Part shown: piece after piece, positions 17,176 to 25,235 of the stretch | Position numbering within the stretch: the stretch's first letter is position 1 | Layout of the letters: every line of letters starts with the position of its first letter | From: Thermoleophilia bacterium | GTDB taxonomy: Bacteria > Actinomycetota > Thermoleophilia > Gaiellales > Gaiellaceae | DNA: 64,000 bases | Direction of reading: 5' to 3' | Assembly (NCBI GenBank): GCA_020845695.1 | Contig: JADLFG010000002.1 | Coordinates: forward strand, 32,283 to 96,282 | The notes under the pieces: model-generated | Seen by the model: the letters and a program-made list of their open reading frames with translations, nothing else | What the model was told of the DNA's origin: nothing | The model's database searches: none | Translations under genes and position numbers: made by a program

Positions 17176-17442
17176 ATGAAGACGATCCCGGCCACTAAAT
17201 TCAAGGAGCAGTGCCTTGCGATCCTGGATCGTGTCGACCCGGAGGGCCTCGTGATCACCAAGCGCGGCCGGCCGGTCGCCAGGCTGACCCCGATCGGGGC
17301 CGACCCGGGGGAGCTGCTCGGGAGCCTGGCCGGGAAGCTCCGGATCACGAGCGATATCCTCTCGACCGGGCTGCGCTGGGATGCTGAACCTGGACACGCA
17401 CGTCCTCCTGCACGCGCTCGCCGGCAGCCTCAGGGCTCCTGA
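17176..17442 (+). CDS. Phd/YefM-type antitoxin
   Basis: 88 residues. The N-terminal Phd/YefM DNA-binding fold is clear (MKTIPATKFKEQCLAILDRV, VITKRGRPVARLTPI). The C-terminal part (GSLAGKLRITSDILSTG) is the toxin-wrapping region. The last 20 residues (Pro/Arg/Ala-rich) lie over the toxin start and look like read-on sequence. It neutralises the PIN toxin encoded immediately downstream and probably represses the pair. The upstream 100 bases are A+T-rich and hold the promoter. Confidence 0.88.
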   Translation: MKTIPATKFKEQCLAILDRVDPEGLVITKRGRPVARLTPIGADPGELLGSLAGKLRITSDILSTGLRWDAEPGHARPPARARRQPQGS

Positions 17443-17743
17443 GGAGGATCTCCTCCGGCGGGACTCGTGGGGTATCTCGGCGATCGTGCTCTGGGAGGTC
17501 ACCAAGCTCGCGCAGCTCGGCCGGATCGAGCTCGACCTGGACGACCCCGGGCTCGGCCGGCTGCTCTCGCGGGTGCACGTGTGGCCGCTCGACCTCGCGG
17601 TCTGCCGCGCGATCCCCGCACTTGATGTGGCCGGCGATCCCGCCGACCAGATCATCGCGGCGACCAGCCTCGTTCACCGAGCGCAGCTCGTGACCCGTGA
17701 CCGCAACCTCCGGCGCTCGAAGATCGTGCCGCTCGCCGGCTGA
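17381..17743 (+). CDS. vapC: PIN-domain ribonuclease toxin (VapC type)
   Basis: 120 residues. PIN-domain acids are visible: NLDTHVLL at the N-terminus (Asp), WEVTKLAQLG (Glu) and GDPADQIIAATSLVH near residue 90 (two Asp), ending in LVTRDRNLRRSK. VapC toxins cut tRNA or rRNA. It overlaps the antitoxin by 62 bases in another frame. The pairing of a Phd-type antitoxin with a PIN toxin is common. Confidence 0.88.
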   Translation: MLNLDTHVLLHALAGSLRAPEEDLLRRDSWGISAIVLWEVTKLAQLGRIELDLDDPGLGRLLSRVHVWPLDLAVCRAIPALDVAGDPADQIIAATSLVHRAQLVTRDRNLRRSKIVPLAG

Positions 17744-17819
17744 GCGAGGCGAGGAGTCTCGTTCGGGGCGAGCGGGCTCGCGACTCTCGCAGCGAGACTG
17801 CGGAGCCGAGCATGCTCTC

Positions 17820-17857
17820 GGGGCGGAGCGGGGCGGTCTGTCGCCCCGCTCCGCCCC
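17820..17857. terminator. bidirectional terminator hairpin between convergent genes
   Basis: A 16-bp perfect G+C stem (GGGGCGGAGCGGGGCG and its complement) with a 6-base loop GTCTGT lies between the vapC stop (17743) and the permease stop (17868), which converge. Confidence 0.8.
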
Positions 17858-17867
17858 CGCCTGGTTG

Positions 17868-19370
17868 CTAGCGCGCCCGGGTGGGCACGACGATTCCGTG
17901 CTCCTCGAAGTAGCCCGGCTCGGGCTGCGTCGGGGTCTCCTCTCGGAAATGCGGGGCCTCCTTGTCCTGCACGATCCGGCGGTAGAAGAAGAGCAGCACC
18001 GAGCCGGCGAGGACCGCCAGCGCGATCACCTTTTCCTTCGTGCCGCCGTAGCCGCCGGCCGCGTGCTGGAACCAGCCGAAGCCGACGACCGTGATCACGA
18101 GGCAGTAGAGCGCGAGCACGGCCGCAACCGGCTTCATCCAGGAGGGCATCCTGATCGGCCGTGGCCAGTCGGGCCGGTCGCGGCGCAGGAGCAGGAACCC
18201 GGTCAGCACGAAGAAGTGGCAGAGCACGTAGCCGAGGTTGGATGCGGCGAGGATGCCGAAGATGTTGCCGACGAAGAGCACGAAGAGGATGTTGACGATC
18301 ATGTCGAGCGTCATCGCCGTGCCGGGTACGTGGTACCGGTTCAGCGTCTGGAGCTCCTTGATCGTCAGCCCCGCTCTCGCCACGCCGTAGAGAGCTCGTC
18401 CACCGTCGGCGGTCGCGGTGTTCATCGTGATGATGAAGCTCGCGACGATGCAGATGACGAAGAAGTCAGTCGCGCCCGACGAGCCGACGATCGCGTTCAT
18501 CGCTCCGACGTAGTCGTAGGCGGCTACCGACTCCTCGCCAGCGCCGCCGACGAACCCGAGCGGCAGCACCGTGTAGACGACGAGCGAGAACAGCGCGGCC
18601 GAGCGCAGCGCGAGCCGCGTGTCCTTGACGGTTTCCTTGTACTCGGGCGCGAACGTGGCGCACGTGTCGACGCCCCAGGCCGACCAGGACATGAGCCAGA
18701 GCCAGACCAGCGCGAGCTGCCAGCCACCCCACGGTAGCCCGTCGTTGAGCTTGAAGGCGAGGTTGTCGCTCGACCATTCGCCATTGATGAAGCTGAGGAA
18801 CATCATCACGAACAGCGGCACCATCAGCAGGACGCCGGCTGCGTAGCCGAACAGCACGCCGATGCGGGCGCCGAAGACGTTGAACAGCCAGACCGCGACG
18901 ATCAGGCCGATCGCGATCAGCGCCGGCAGGCCCACGCTCGCGCTGCCGGTCGAGAAGTAGCCTTCGTCGAACGTGCCGCCGAGCGGCTCGCCGCTGAACC
19001 AGGCGCCCTGGACGATCTGGCCGATGAACACGCCGTTGACCGCGAGCACGACCGACCAGCCGATCCAGTAGCCGAACGTCGCGATTGGGCCGACGAGCGT
19101 CGAGTACTTGCGCCACCCCTCGTTCGCGTACAGGGGCATCCCGTTCTTGTCCGGGAACATCGTCGCCAGCTCGGAGTAGATCGTGTTCAGGAAGACCGCG
19201 ATCACCGCTGCAATCCCCCAGACGAGCAGGGCCCCCCAGCCGCCGAGATCACCCACCGAATACCCGAGCGAGCCGAGCAGGAAGCCCGGGTTCGCGAGCG
19301 CGATCACGAACCCGTCGTACCAGCGCAGCGTCTTCAGGAGCTGCCGTTCCTCGATTACCGCCTCTGCCAC
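17868..19370 (-). CDS. APC-family amino acid/amine permease
   Basis: 500 residues with about 12 membrane segments. The first helix carries the APC loop motif (ALANPGFLLGSLGYSVGDLG), and LNTIYSELATMFPDKNGMP follows the second helix. It probably imports an amino acid, N-methyl amino acid or amine. Which one is unknown; the next genes upstream handle dimethylglycine or sarcosine. The GTG at 19370 was chosen because GGAGGGTGGT precedes it. A perfect ATTGCC-N5-GGCAAT palindrome lies 110 bases upstream and is shared with the oxidase promoter. Confidence 0.88.
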   Translation of the reverse strand: MAEAVIEERQLLKTLRWYDGFVIALANPGFLLGSLGYSVGDLGGWGALLVWGIAAVIAVFLNTIYSELATMFPDKNGMPLYANEGWRKYSTLVGPIATFGYWIGWSVVLAVNGVFIGQIVQGAWFSGEPLGGTFDEGYFSTGSASVGLPALIAIGLIVAVWLFNVFGARIGVLFGYAAGVLLMVPLFVMMFLSFINGEWSSDNLAFKLNDGLPWGGWQLALVWLWLMSWSAWGVDTCATFAPEYKETVKDTRLALRSAALFSLVVYTVLPLGFVGGAGEESVAAYDYVGAMNAIVGSSGATDFFVICIVASFIITMNTATADGGRALYGVARAGLTIKELQTLNRYHVPGTAMTLDMIVNILFVLFVGNIFGILAASNLGYVLCHFFVLTGFLLLRRDRPDWPRPIRMPSWMKPVAAVLALYCLVITVVGFGWFQHAAGGYGGTKEKVIALAVLAGSVLLFFYRRIVQDKEAPHFREETPTQPEPGYFEEHGIVVPTRAR

Positions 19371-19479
19371 ACCACCCTCCTTGTCCCCGGCCGACGCGAC
19401 CCGTGTCGCATCGAGAGGGCGCGACCGTACCACCCTGTGCGGATCAGTTCAAGAGGGCGGGTGCCCTGGAAGCCGCGCT

Positions 19480-19496
19480 ATTGCCGTGGTGGCAAT
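19480..19496. promoter_or_regulatory. 17-bp palindrome ATTGCC-N5-GGCAAT, candidate IclR operator
   Basis: Arms are perfect and identical to those at 21860-21876. It lies between the divergent permease (minus, start 19370) and small membrane protein (plus, start 19553). The IclR gene 1.6 kb away is the likely binder (inference). Confidence 0.6.
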
Positions 19497-19552
19497 ACCT
19501 TGCGGCCCGGTCGGGCACTGGCGGGAGTCGGCGCTCCCGTACAATCGCCCGG

Positions 19553-19945
19553 GTGGGCGGGGTGCCGATCACGATCCGCTGCGACTGCGGCGACGCGCGG
19601 CCGGTTCACTACGGCGAGCGCTGGACGTGTGGGACGTGCGGGCGGACCTGGAACACGACCCAGATCCCGGCCGAGGAGTACCGGGCCTTGATGCGCGACC
19701 TGCGCCGCTACCGGCTCGTTGTCTGGGGCATCACGGCTCTCGTCGTCGGGACCCTGGTTCCGCTCGCCGTTCTCTACAGCTTCGGCCTGTTCGTGTTCGT
19801 GATCCTCGCGCTCGGGGCCCTCTACTTCCTCGTCCTGCCCCGCTGGCGCTCGCGGATCGTCCGGGGGATGCGCGACCGCCCGAGCTGGAAGCTGACACCG
19901 GAGGACCCGGGGCCAACGGGCGCCGAGCCCCGCGGATCGCGCTAG
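19553..19945 (+). CDS. small membrane protein with N-terminal zinc ribbon
   Basis: 130 residues. The N-terminus has two CXC/CXXC knuckles (IRCDCGDARP, WTCGTCGRTW) that could hold zinc. Two transmembrane helices follow (VVWGITALVVGTLVPLAVL, FVFVILALGALYFLVL), then a basic C-terminal tail. No function is recognised. The GTG at 19553 is preferred; a second GTG at 19562 is possible. Its end overlaps the converging GcvT-like gene by four bases. Confidence 0.7.
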   Translation: MGGVPITIRCDCGDARPVHYGERWTCGTCGRTWNTTQIPAEEYRALMRDLRRYRLVVWGITALVVGTLVPLAVLYSFGLFVFVILALGALYFLVLPRWRSRIVRGMRDRPSWKLTPEDPGPTGAEPRGSR

Positions 19946-21036
19946 GCGCGCGGGCGCGTTTTCTCGGTGTCGTAGAGCGGGAGCGGCGCGATCGTCGCCG
20001 GCGCGGTACCGGCACCGACCGCCACCTCGACCCGCTCGCCCGCGCGGGCGACGTCCGAGCGCAGGATGGCGAGCCCGATCACCTGTCCGAGCGTGGGGCT
20101 CTCGCACGGGCTCGTCAGCGTCCCGACCGGCTCCCCGCCCCGCGACACGGCCGCACCGTACTCGGGCACATCGCCGTCGACGACGAGGGAGACGAAGCGG
20201 TTGGCGGGTGCCGGCGCCTGCGCGGCCAGCGCTTCCCGGCCGCGGAACTCCTTGTCGAGGCGGATCAGCTTGTCGAGCCCCAGGTCGTACGGGCTGGTCT
20301 CGCCGGGGGTGTAGTCGTAGCCGATGAAGACGAGCGCCGACTCGATCCGGATCGTCTCGACCGCGGCGAGCCCGTACGGGCGGGCGCCGGCGCCGGTGAC
20401 GACGGCCCAGAGATCCTCGGCGTGCCGGGGCTCGCAGAAGAGCTCGTAGCCGAGCTCGCCCGAGTAGCCGGTGCGGGAGATGAAGCAGGGCACGCCGCCG
20501 AGCGCGACCGGCTCGGGCCAGAAGCGGAAGTAGCGCAGGCCGGCGAGGTCGGCATCGCAAAGCGGCGCGAGCACCTCGCGGGCGCGCGGCCCGTTCACGC
20601 CGAGCTGCGGCAGCTCGGCCGTCCTCGGCTCGACCGCGACGTCGAGCCCGGCGGCGACGTCCCTGATGTGGTCGAGGTCGGAATCGAGCGCGGTGATGGC
20701 GAGGCAGCGGTCCTCGGCGAAGCGAAAGACGGTGCCGTCGCCGACCATTGCGCCGCTCTCGTCGCAGAACGGCGCGTAGCGAACCTGCCCGATCTCGAGG
20801 CTCTTCATGTCGTTCGTGAAGGCGAGGTCGGCGGCCCGCAGGGCATCCGGGCCCGAGAGCTCCCACTTGCGCAGCGGCGACGCGTCCCAGACTGCGACGC
20901 CGGTGCGGATCGCCTGGTGCTCGGCGATCGGGTCGCCGAACTGGTTGGGCCAGTACCAGCCCTCCCAGTCGACGAGCTCGCCGCCGAGCTCGCGCTGGAC
21001 GCGGTCGAACGCGGTTCTCACGATGTCGTTGCTCAT
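19942..21036 (-). CDS. GcvT-like folate-dependent aminomethyltransferase (dimethylglycine/sarcosine demethylase partner)
   Basis: 364 residues, GcvT/aminomethyltransferase fold with both parts visible: TNDMKSLEIGQVRYAPFCDE near residue 73, SRTGYSGELGYEL near residue 187 and LGLDKLIRLDKEFRGREAL near residue 255. In dimethylglycine and sarcosine oxidases such a domain captures the released one-carbon unit as 5,10-methylenetetrahydrofolate. It has no glycine-cleavage neighbours but lies next to an IclR regulator and a DAO-type flavoprotein. It is therefore probably the folate half of a split oxidase. Confidence 0.85.
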   Translation of the reverse strand: MSNDIVRTAFDRVQRELGGELVDWEGWYWPNQFGDPIAEHQAIRTGVAVWDASPLRKWELSGPDALRAADLAFTNDMKSLEIGQVRYAPFCDESGAMVGDGTVFRFAEDRCLAITALDSDLDHIRDVAAGLDVAVEPRTAELPQLGVNGPRAREVLAPLCDADLAGLRYFRFWPEPVALGGVPCFISRTGYSGELGYELFCEPRHAEDLWAVVTGAGARPYGLAAVETIRIESALVFIGYDYTPGETSPYDLGLDKLIRLDKEFRGREALAAQAPAPANRFVSLVVDGDVPEYGAAVSRGGEPVGTLTSPCESPTLGQVIGLAILRSDVARAGERVEVAVGAGTAPATIAPLPLYDTEKTRPRA

Positions 21037-21048
21037 GGCCGGTGTATA

Positions 21049-21828
21049 TCAGGCCCGCACGGGCTCCGCCGCCGACCCGAGCTTGGCCGAGATTGCTGCG
21101 GCGTGCTCGAGCAGCCGGCGCACAGCCTCCTCCATCTCGGGCGGCCCGAATCGCGCCGCCGGGCCCTGGACGCCGAGGATCGCGGCGAGCTCCCGGCGCG
21201 CCCCGAAGACCGGAGCCGCCACCGCGTTCAGGTCGCTCTCGCGCTCCCCGATCGCCCGCGCGTAGCCCCGCTCGGCGACGGCCGCCACTTCGGCTGCGAG
21301 CGCACCACGGTCCGTGATCGTTGCCGGCGTGAACGCGACGAGCGGCCCGGCCGGGAGCGTGCCGCCGTTCGCGAGGAAGACCTTGCCGACCGCGGTGGCG
21401 TGCGCGATGCTCGGCCGCCCCAGCCGGGCGACGTACTGGACCGAGGCCGTGCTCTGGACGAAGTCGACCGTGACCGCCTCGTGCTCTCCGGGCGCGGAGA
21501 GCGTGGCCGACTCGCCGGTCTCCTCGACGAGCCGGGCGAGGTGCGGTCGCGCGATCTCGCGCAGGTCGAGCCGGGAGAGCACGGCGTTACCGAGCTCGAG
21601 CAGGCGCAATCCCAGCCGGTAGCGACCGGTGCCCGGCACGTGCTCGACGAAGCCCGCCTCGGCCAGCGTCGCGAGGAGGCGCGAGACCGTGCTCGGGTTG
21701 ATCGACGTCCGTCTCGCGATCTCGTTCGTCCCGAGGTCGGGCGCGTCCGCGGCGAGCGCGTCGAGCACGGCGATCGCCCGCTGGACGGCGGCGACGTGGC
21801 GCATAGATGGCTGACCGGTGCGGGGCAT
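21049..21828 (-). CDS. IclR family transcriptional regulator
   Basis: 259 residues. N-terminal winged helix-turn-helix (RAIAVLDALA, NEIARRTSINPSTVSRLLAT), then the IclR effector domain (GRYRLGLRLLELG, HATAVGKVFLA, ERESDLNAVAAPVF). It is divergent from the DAO oxidase gene with a 54-bp gap that contains a perfect 17-bp palindrome. It lies 12 bp upstream of the GcvT-like gene on the same strand and so may be co-transcribed with it. It likely controls the oxidase and permease in response to a methylated glycine (inference). No ribosome site is evident before the ATG, so a leaderless message or the ATG at 21804 is possible. Confidence 0.9.
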   Translation of the reverse strand: MPRTGQPSMRHVAAVQRAIAVLDALAADAPDLGTNEIARRTSINPSTVSRLLATLAEAGFVEHVPGTGRYRLGLRLLELGNAVLSRLDLREIARPHLARLVEETGESATLSAPGEHEAVTVDFVQSTASVQYVARLGRPSIAHATAVGKVFLANGGTLPAGPLVAFTPATITDRGALAAEVAAVAERGYARAIGERESDLNAVAAPVFGARRELAAILGVQGPAARFGPPEMEEAVRRLLEHAAAISAKLGSAAEPVRA

Positions 21829-21849
21829 GGTAAGGTGTTACCGTCGATT

Positions 21850-21880
21850 TTGACACGGCATTGCCCAGGAGGCAATAAGA
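21850..21880 (+). promoter_or_regulatory. promoter and ATTGCC-N5-GGCAAT operator of the DAO oxidase gene
   Basis: TTGACA (21850-21855) is followed after 17 bases by CAATAA (21873-21878). This would start transcription within a few bases of the ATG at 21883. The palindrome 21860-21876 fills the spacer and runs into the -10. The same site overlaps TTGCCT/CAAAAT elements facing the IclR gene, fitting autoregulation. AGGAGG at 21867-21872 could instead be a ribosome site for a longer transcript. Confidence 0.6.
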
Positions 21881-21882
21881 AG

Positions 21883-23199
21883 ATGGCGCTTCCCGCATCC
21901 ACCCCGTACCTCGTGATCGGCGCCGGCATCCACGGCCTCTCCACGGCCTACCACCTGGCGAAGGAGCTCGAGGCTCGCGGCCTCGGCGCCGGCTCGGACA
22001 TCGTCGTCCTCGACAAGCACAGCCCCGGGGCTGGCGCGTCGGGCATCGCCTGCGGCGTCGTGCGCAACAACTACTACCAGCCGGCGATGTCCGAGCTGAT
22101 GCAAGCTTGCGTCGAGGTCTGGGAGTCCGACCCCGCCGCCTACCGCTACCACGGGGTCGGCTACGTCGCGCTCGGCGCCGCCTGCCAGGAGTCCGACCTC
22201 GTGGCGACGTTTGAGCGCCAGGAGCGAATCGGCTACCGCTCCGAGCTGATCGTCGGCGAGCGCGCGGTGACCGATCACATGCGGGCGATGTTCCCTGACT
22301 GGCGCGCGCGCGGCGTCACCGTCTGCCTGCACGAGCACCAGGGCGGCTTCGCCCACAACGTCGACTCGATCATGGGTCTCGCCGCCAAGTGCGAGCAGAG
22401 CTGGGTGCGTATCCACTCCGGCGTCGAGGTGAAGGCGTTCGAGCTCGCCGGCGACGGCTCGATCACGGCCGCGATCACAAGCCAGGGCCGGATCGCGGTC
22501 GGCGAGCAGGTCGTGATCGCGCCGGGCCCGTGGGCCAAGCAACTCTGGGCGATGCTCGAGCTGCCCCAGACGATCGACGTGCACACCCCCACCGGTGAGG
22601 TGATCGCCGACCGGCCGATGTGGACCTACTGGAATCTCCAGGAGGGCGAGATCAGGGTCGACCCGAAGGTGTTCTCGCTCCCGGACGGCACGATGCCGCC
22701 GGTGATCCATCTCGACTCGGACGCTCCGCTTCGGACCGACGAGGGCGTGCTCGTCACCGACGAGCTCTGGGGCATCTACTTCAAGCAGGACAAGCACGGT
22801 GTCCAGGGCGGGGCCTCCCCGCTCGAGGTCGGTACCGAGCTCGAGCTCGACCCCTACCCGCAGACCACGGACGTCGACCCGGGTTTCCCGGACATGTGGT
22901 GCGCGGCGCTCTCGCACGCGCTCGGCCGCTTCGAGGGCTGCCGGCCGCTCTACAAGGTCGCCCGCTCGGGCGGCGTCGGCGCGTTCACCGCGGACAACTT
23001 CCCCGTCTTCGACTACGTCAAGCCGAATGCCTACGGGATCTTCGACTCGAACCACGGCTACAAGATGATCGGGGTCGGGCGCGAGGTCGCGAAGGTCGTC
23101 TGCGGCGAGCGCTCGACGCTGCTGCACCCGTTCCGGCTCGAGCGCTTCGAGACGGGCGACCTCCACCCGGTCTCGAGCTCGCCCTACCCCTGGTCGTGA
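21883..23199 (+). CDS. FAD-dependent DAO-family oxidase (dimethylglycine/sarcosine type)
   Basis: 438 residues. The FAD-binding motif is VIGAGIHGLSTAYHLAKEL, with VVLDKHSPGAGASGIACGVV in place of the usual GASGRN segment. The C-terminal FAD-contact region is DNFPVFDYVKPNAYGIFDSN and HGYKMIGVGREVA. It resembles the beta chain of sarcosine oxidase and DadA-type enzymes. Divergent from an IclR gene and near a lone GcvT-like gene, it is probably the flavin half of a two-protein N-methylglycine oxidase. It ends 4 bases from the converging antiporter gene. Confidence 0.85.
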   Translation: MALPASTPYLVIGAGIHGLSTAYHLAKELEARGLGAGSDIVVLDKHSPGAGASGIACGVVRNNYYQPAMSELMQACVEVWESDPAAYRYHGVGYVALGAACQESDLVATFERQERIGYRSELIVGERAVTDHMRAMFPDWRARGVTVCLHEHQGGFAHNVDSIMGLAAKCEQSWVRIHSGVEVKAFELAGDGSITAAITSQGRIAVGEQVVIAPGPWAKQLWAMLELPQTIDVHTPTGEVIADRPMWTYWNLQEGEIRVDPKVFSLPDGTMPPVIHLDSDAPLRTDEGVLVTDELWGIYFKQDKHGVQGGASPLEVGTELELDPYPQTTDVDPGFPDMWCAALSHALGRFEGCRPLYKVARSGGVGAFTADNFPVFDYVKPNAYGIFDSNHGYKMIGVGREVAKVVCGERSTLLHPFRLERFETGDLHPVSSSPYPWS

Positions 23200-23202
23200 G
23201 CC

Positions 23203-24453
23203 TCAGCCGGGCGGCTTGCCCGGGTGATGCTCGATCAGGAGCGGCGGCTCGACGAGGCCGAGGCGGTGGGCGAGCGCTCGCTTGGTGGTCGACTGGGCGA
23301 GCAGGGTGACGATGATCGCGAGTGCGACCGTGACCGTGACGAGCTCGGCGTGGGGGACGTCGAGCGTCACCATCAACCCCGCCAGCGCGGCCGGCACGAC
23401 CCCGGTCTCTCGTGTCCAGCAGAGGAACGCGAGCTCCCGGCGCGTCCAGGCCGCCCGCCGATCGGGCGCGAGGCAGGAGAGCACGGCGAGCGGGCGGGCG
23501 ACGAAGAGCAGCGTCGCGAGCACGGCGAGCGCCGGGAGGAGCTGGTCGGCCATCTCGCCCCACGGGAGCGCCGCCCCGAGGATCACGAAGATCACGATCA
23601 CCATCACCTCGGCGACCCGCTCGATCACGAGCCGCAGCTCGGCCTCGTGCGGCCCGTGCATGCCGAGGCGCAGCCGGTCCATGTTGGCGATCACCACACC
23701 GGCGAGGAAGACCCCGAGGTAGCCGCTGCCGCCGGCCGACTCCTCGACGAAATAGGAGATCGCGATCATCGCGATCGTGGCGAGCGCCGCCGACTCGCGC
23801 CAGATGCCCGCCCGCCTGCTCGAGACGGCAAGCGAGAGCACGACCCCGAAGGCGAGGCCGAGCGCGGTCGCGATCGCGAACTCGCTGGCGAAGTCGCCGA
23901 TCGGCTCGGTGATTCCGCTCCAGCCGTGCAGGACGATCCCGGCGAGGGTGAGCGCGAGTACCGCTCCGATCGGGTCGTTCAGGGCCGACTCGGCGATGAT
24001 CGTCTGGGAGAGTTTCGGCCGCACGCCGAGGCGGTCGAAGAGCGGGATCAGGATCGCGGGGTCGGTGGGGGCGAGGACGGCCCCGATCAGGATCCCGACC
24101 TCGATCGGGACGTCGAAGACCGCGGTCGCCACGGCGCCGCAGATGGCGGCCGTCAGCAGCACGCCGGGGAGGACGAGCAGGCCGAGGCCGAGCGCGACCC
24201 GGCGCAGGATCTCGAGCGAGAGGCCGAGGCCGCCGTGGAAGAGGATGATCGAGACGCCGAGCGTCATCGTCAGCTCGGCCGCGACCGAGTCGAGCGGGAT
24301 CTCGACGAGGCCGGAGACCGAGGGACCGAGGATCGTGCCCGCGAGCAGCAGGAAGAGCATCCGCGGGAGGCGGGTCAGGCCGGCGACCACCTCGGCGACG
24401 AGCCCTGCGCCGAAGACGAGCGCGAGCGTGAGGATGACCTCCCTGGCCGTCAC
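23203..24453 (-). CDS. CPA1-type Na+(K+)/H+ antiporter
   Basis: 416 residues with about 12 membrane helices. Ion-binding motifs are visible: GAVLAPTDPAILIP near residue 145 and AESALNDPIGAVLAL near residue 175, the CPA1 Asp-containing helix. LFHGGLGLSLEILR near residue 72 is also typical. Probably handles cytoplasmic pH and Na+; no regulatory cytoplasmic domain is attached. Monocistronic as far as seen, converging with the oxidase gene. Confidence 0.9.
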   Translation of the reverse strand: MTAREVILTLALVFGAGLVAEVVAGLTRLPRMLFLLLAGTILGPSVSGLVEIPLDSVAAELTMTLGVSIILFHGGLGLSLEILRRVALGLGLLVLPGVLLTAAICGAVATAVFDVPIEVGILIGAVLAPTDPAILIPLFDRLGVRPKLSQTIIAESALNDPIGAVLALTLAGIVLHGWSGITEPIGDFASEFAIATALGLAFGVVLSLAVSSRRAGIWRESAALATIAMIAISYFVEESAGGSGYLGVFLAGVVIANMDRLRLGMHGPHEAELRLVIERVAEVMVIVIFVILGAALPWGEMADQLLPALAVLATLLFVARPLAVLSCLAPDRRAAWTRRELAFLCWTRETGVVPAALAGLMVTLDVPHAELVTVTVALAIIVTLLAQSTTKRALAHRLGLVEPPLLIEHHPGKPPG

Positions 24454-24529
24454 CGTGCACGGGATTCTGACGTGCGGACCGGCGGCCCGCCTTGCATGCG
24501 GCCGCCGTTTCGCTCACGATGCACGCACA

Positions 24530-24754
24530 GTGCTCTTCGTCCTCATCTTCCGCGACGCGCCCGGCGCGCTGCCGGTCATGGCGCTGACGCTCGCTGTCGC
24601 CCTCTATCTCTCCGTGATCGAGCTGCGCGAGCTCAGGCCCCACTGGAAGTGGTGGTTCTGGTGGCTCTCGGTCGTCTTCCTCGCCCACTTCGCGGGCTAT
24701 CTCGCCCTCAGGATCTACGGTGCCTTCCGTCGGAGAAACCGGGCGCGCGCTTAG
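24530..24754 (+). CDS. small two-helix membrane protein
   Basis: 74 residues from a GTG. Two hydrophobic helices (PVMALTLAVALYLSVIEL; WWFWWLSVVFLAHFAGYLAL) are separated by RELRPHWK, and the tail is Arg-rich. No ribosome site is visible, so the message may be leaderless. Divergent from the antiporter and overlapping the next gene by 35 bases. No known function. Confidence 0.55.
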   Translation: MLFVLIFRDAPGALPVMALTLAVALYLSVIELRELRPHWKWWFWWLSVVFLAHFAGYLALRIYGAFRRRNRARA

Positions 24755-25064
24755 AGACCGCCCGCTCGGCAAGGCGCTGATCCTGGCGGTCACCCTCCTT
24801 GCCGCGGTGCTCGTGGCTCGGAGCTGCGCCCGGGCCGACCTCGACGTGAGCAAGGACGAGGCGATCGCGATCGCGACGGGGGCGGTCGAGTTCGAGCCGG
24901 ACGTCGTCCAGGTGCGGATTATAAAGCGTGGCTTACAATCCGACGCGTTCTGGGCAGTGTCGCTGTCAACGAGGCGGCCGGACGACTCGCTTGCGAACGT
25001 GACGGTGGTCGTGATCGACGCGCGCTCCGGCGAGATCGCGGAGATCCGCGTCTCGGGCGCCTGA
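24720..25064 (+). CDS. membrane-anchored PepSY-like protein
   Basis: 114 residues. One N-terminal helix (LGKALILAVTLLAAVLVA) is followed by an extracytoplasmic domain with a PepSY-like pattern (VSKDEAIAIATGAVEF, then VVVIDARSGEIAEIRVSG). PepSY domains often restrain proteases or sit in cell-surface proteins. Overlaps the preceding small gene, so they may be co-expressed. The GTG start is in the overlap. Confidence 0.65.
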   Translation: MPSVGETGRALRDRPLGKALILAVTLLAAVLVARSCARADLDVSKDEAIAIATGAVEFEPDVVQVRIIKRGLQSDAFWAVSLSTRRPDDSLANVTVVVIDARSGEIAEIRVSGA

Positions 25065-25235
25065 TCCGCCCGCGGCGCGCGCCTGCCCGCGACGGGCTGT
25101 GTAGCAACGCAACATATCCGGGATCGTAACGGTGTTGCCTCGGAACCTTGGAGCCGTCCGAGCCGGGTCGTAGCCTTGCCCGGTAGGTATTAGCGGTGCT
25201 GTACGCCGACGGATAACCAGGGGGAGGTCGCGCTC

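Noticed and set aside
19183..23199. A 1338-codon plus-strand frame read as one giant protein
   Set aside because: Only its last 438 codons (from 21883) form a recognisable protein. The rest is antisense to the permease, GcvT-like and IclR genes, and a promoter with operator lies before the real start.
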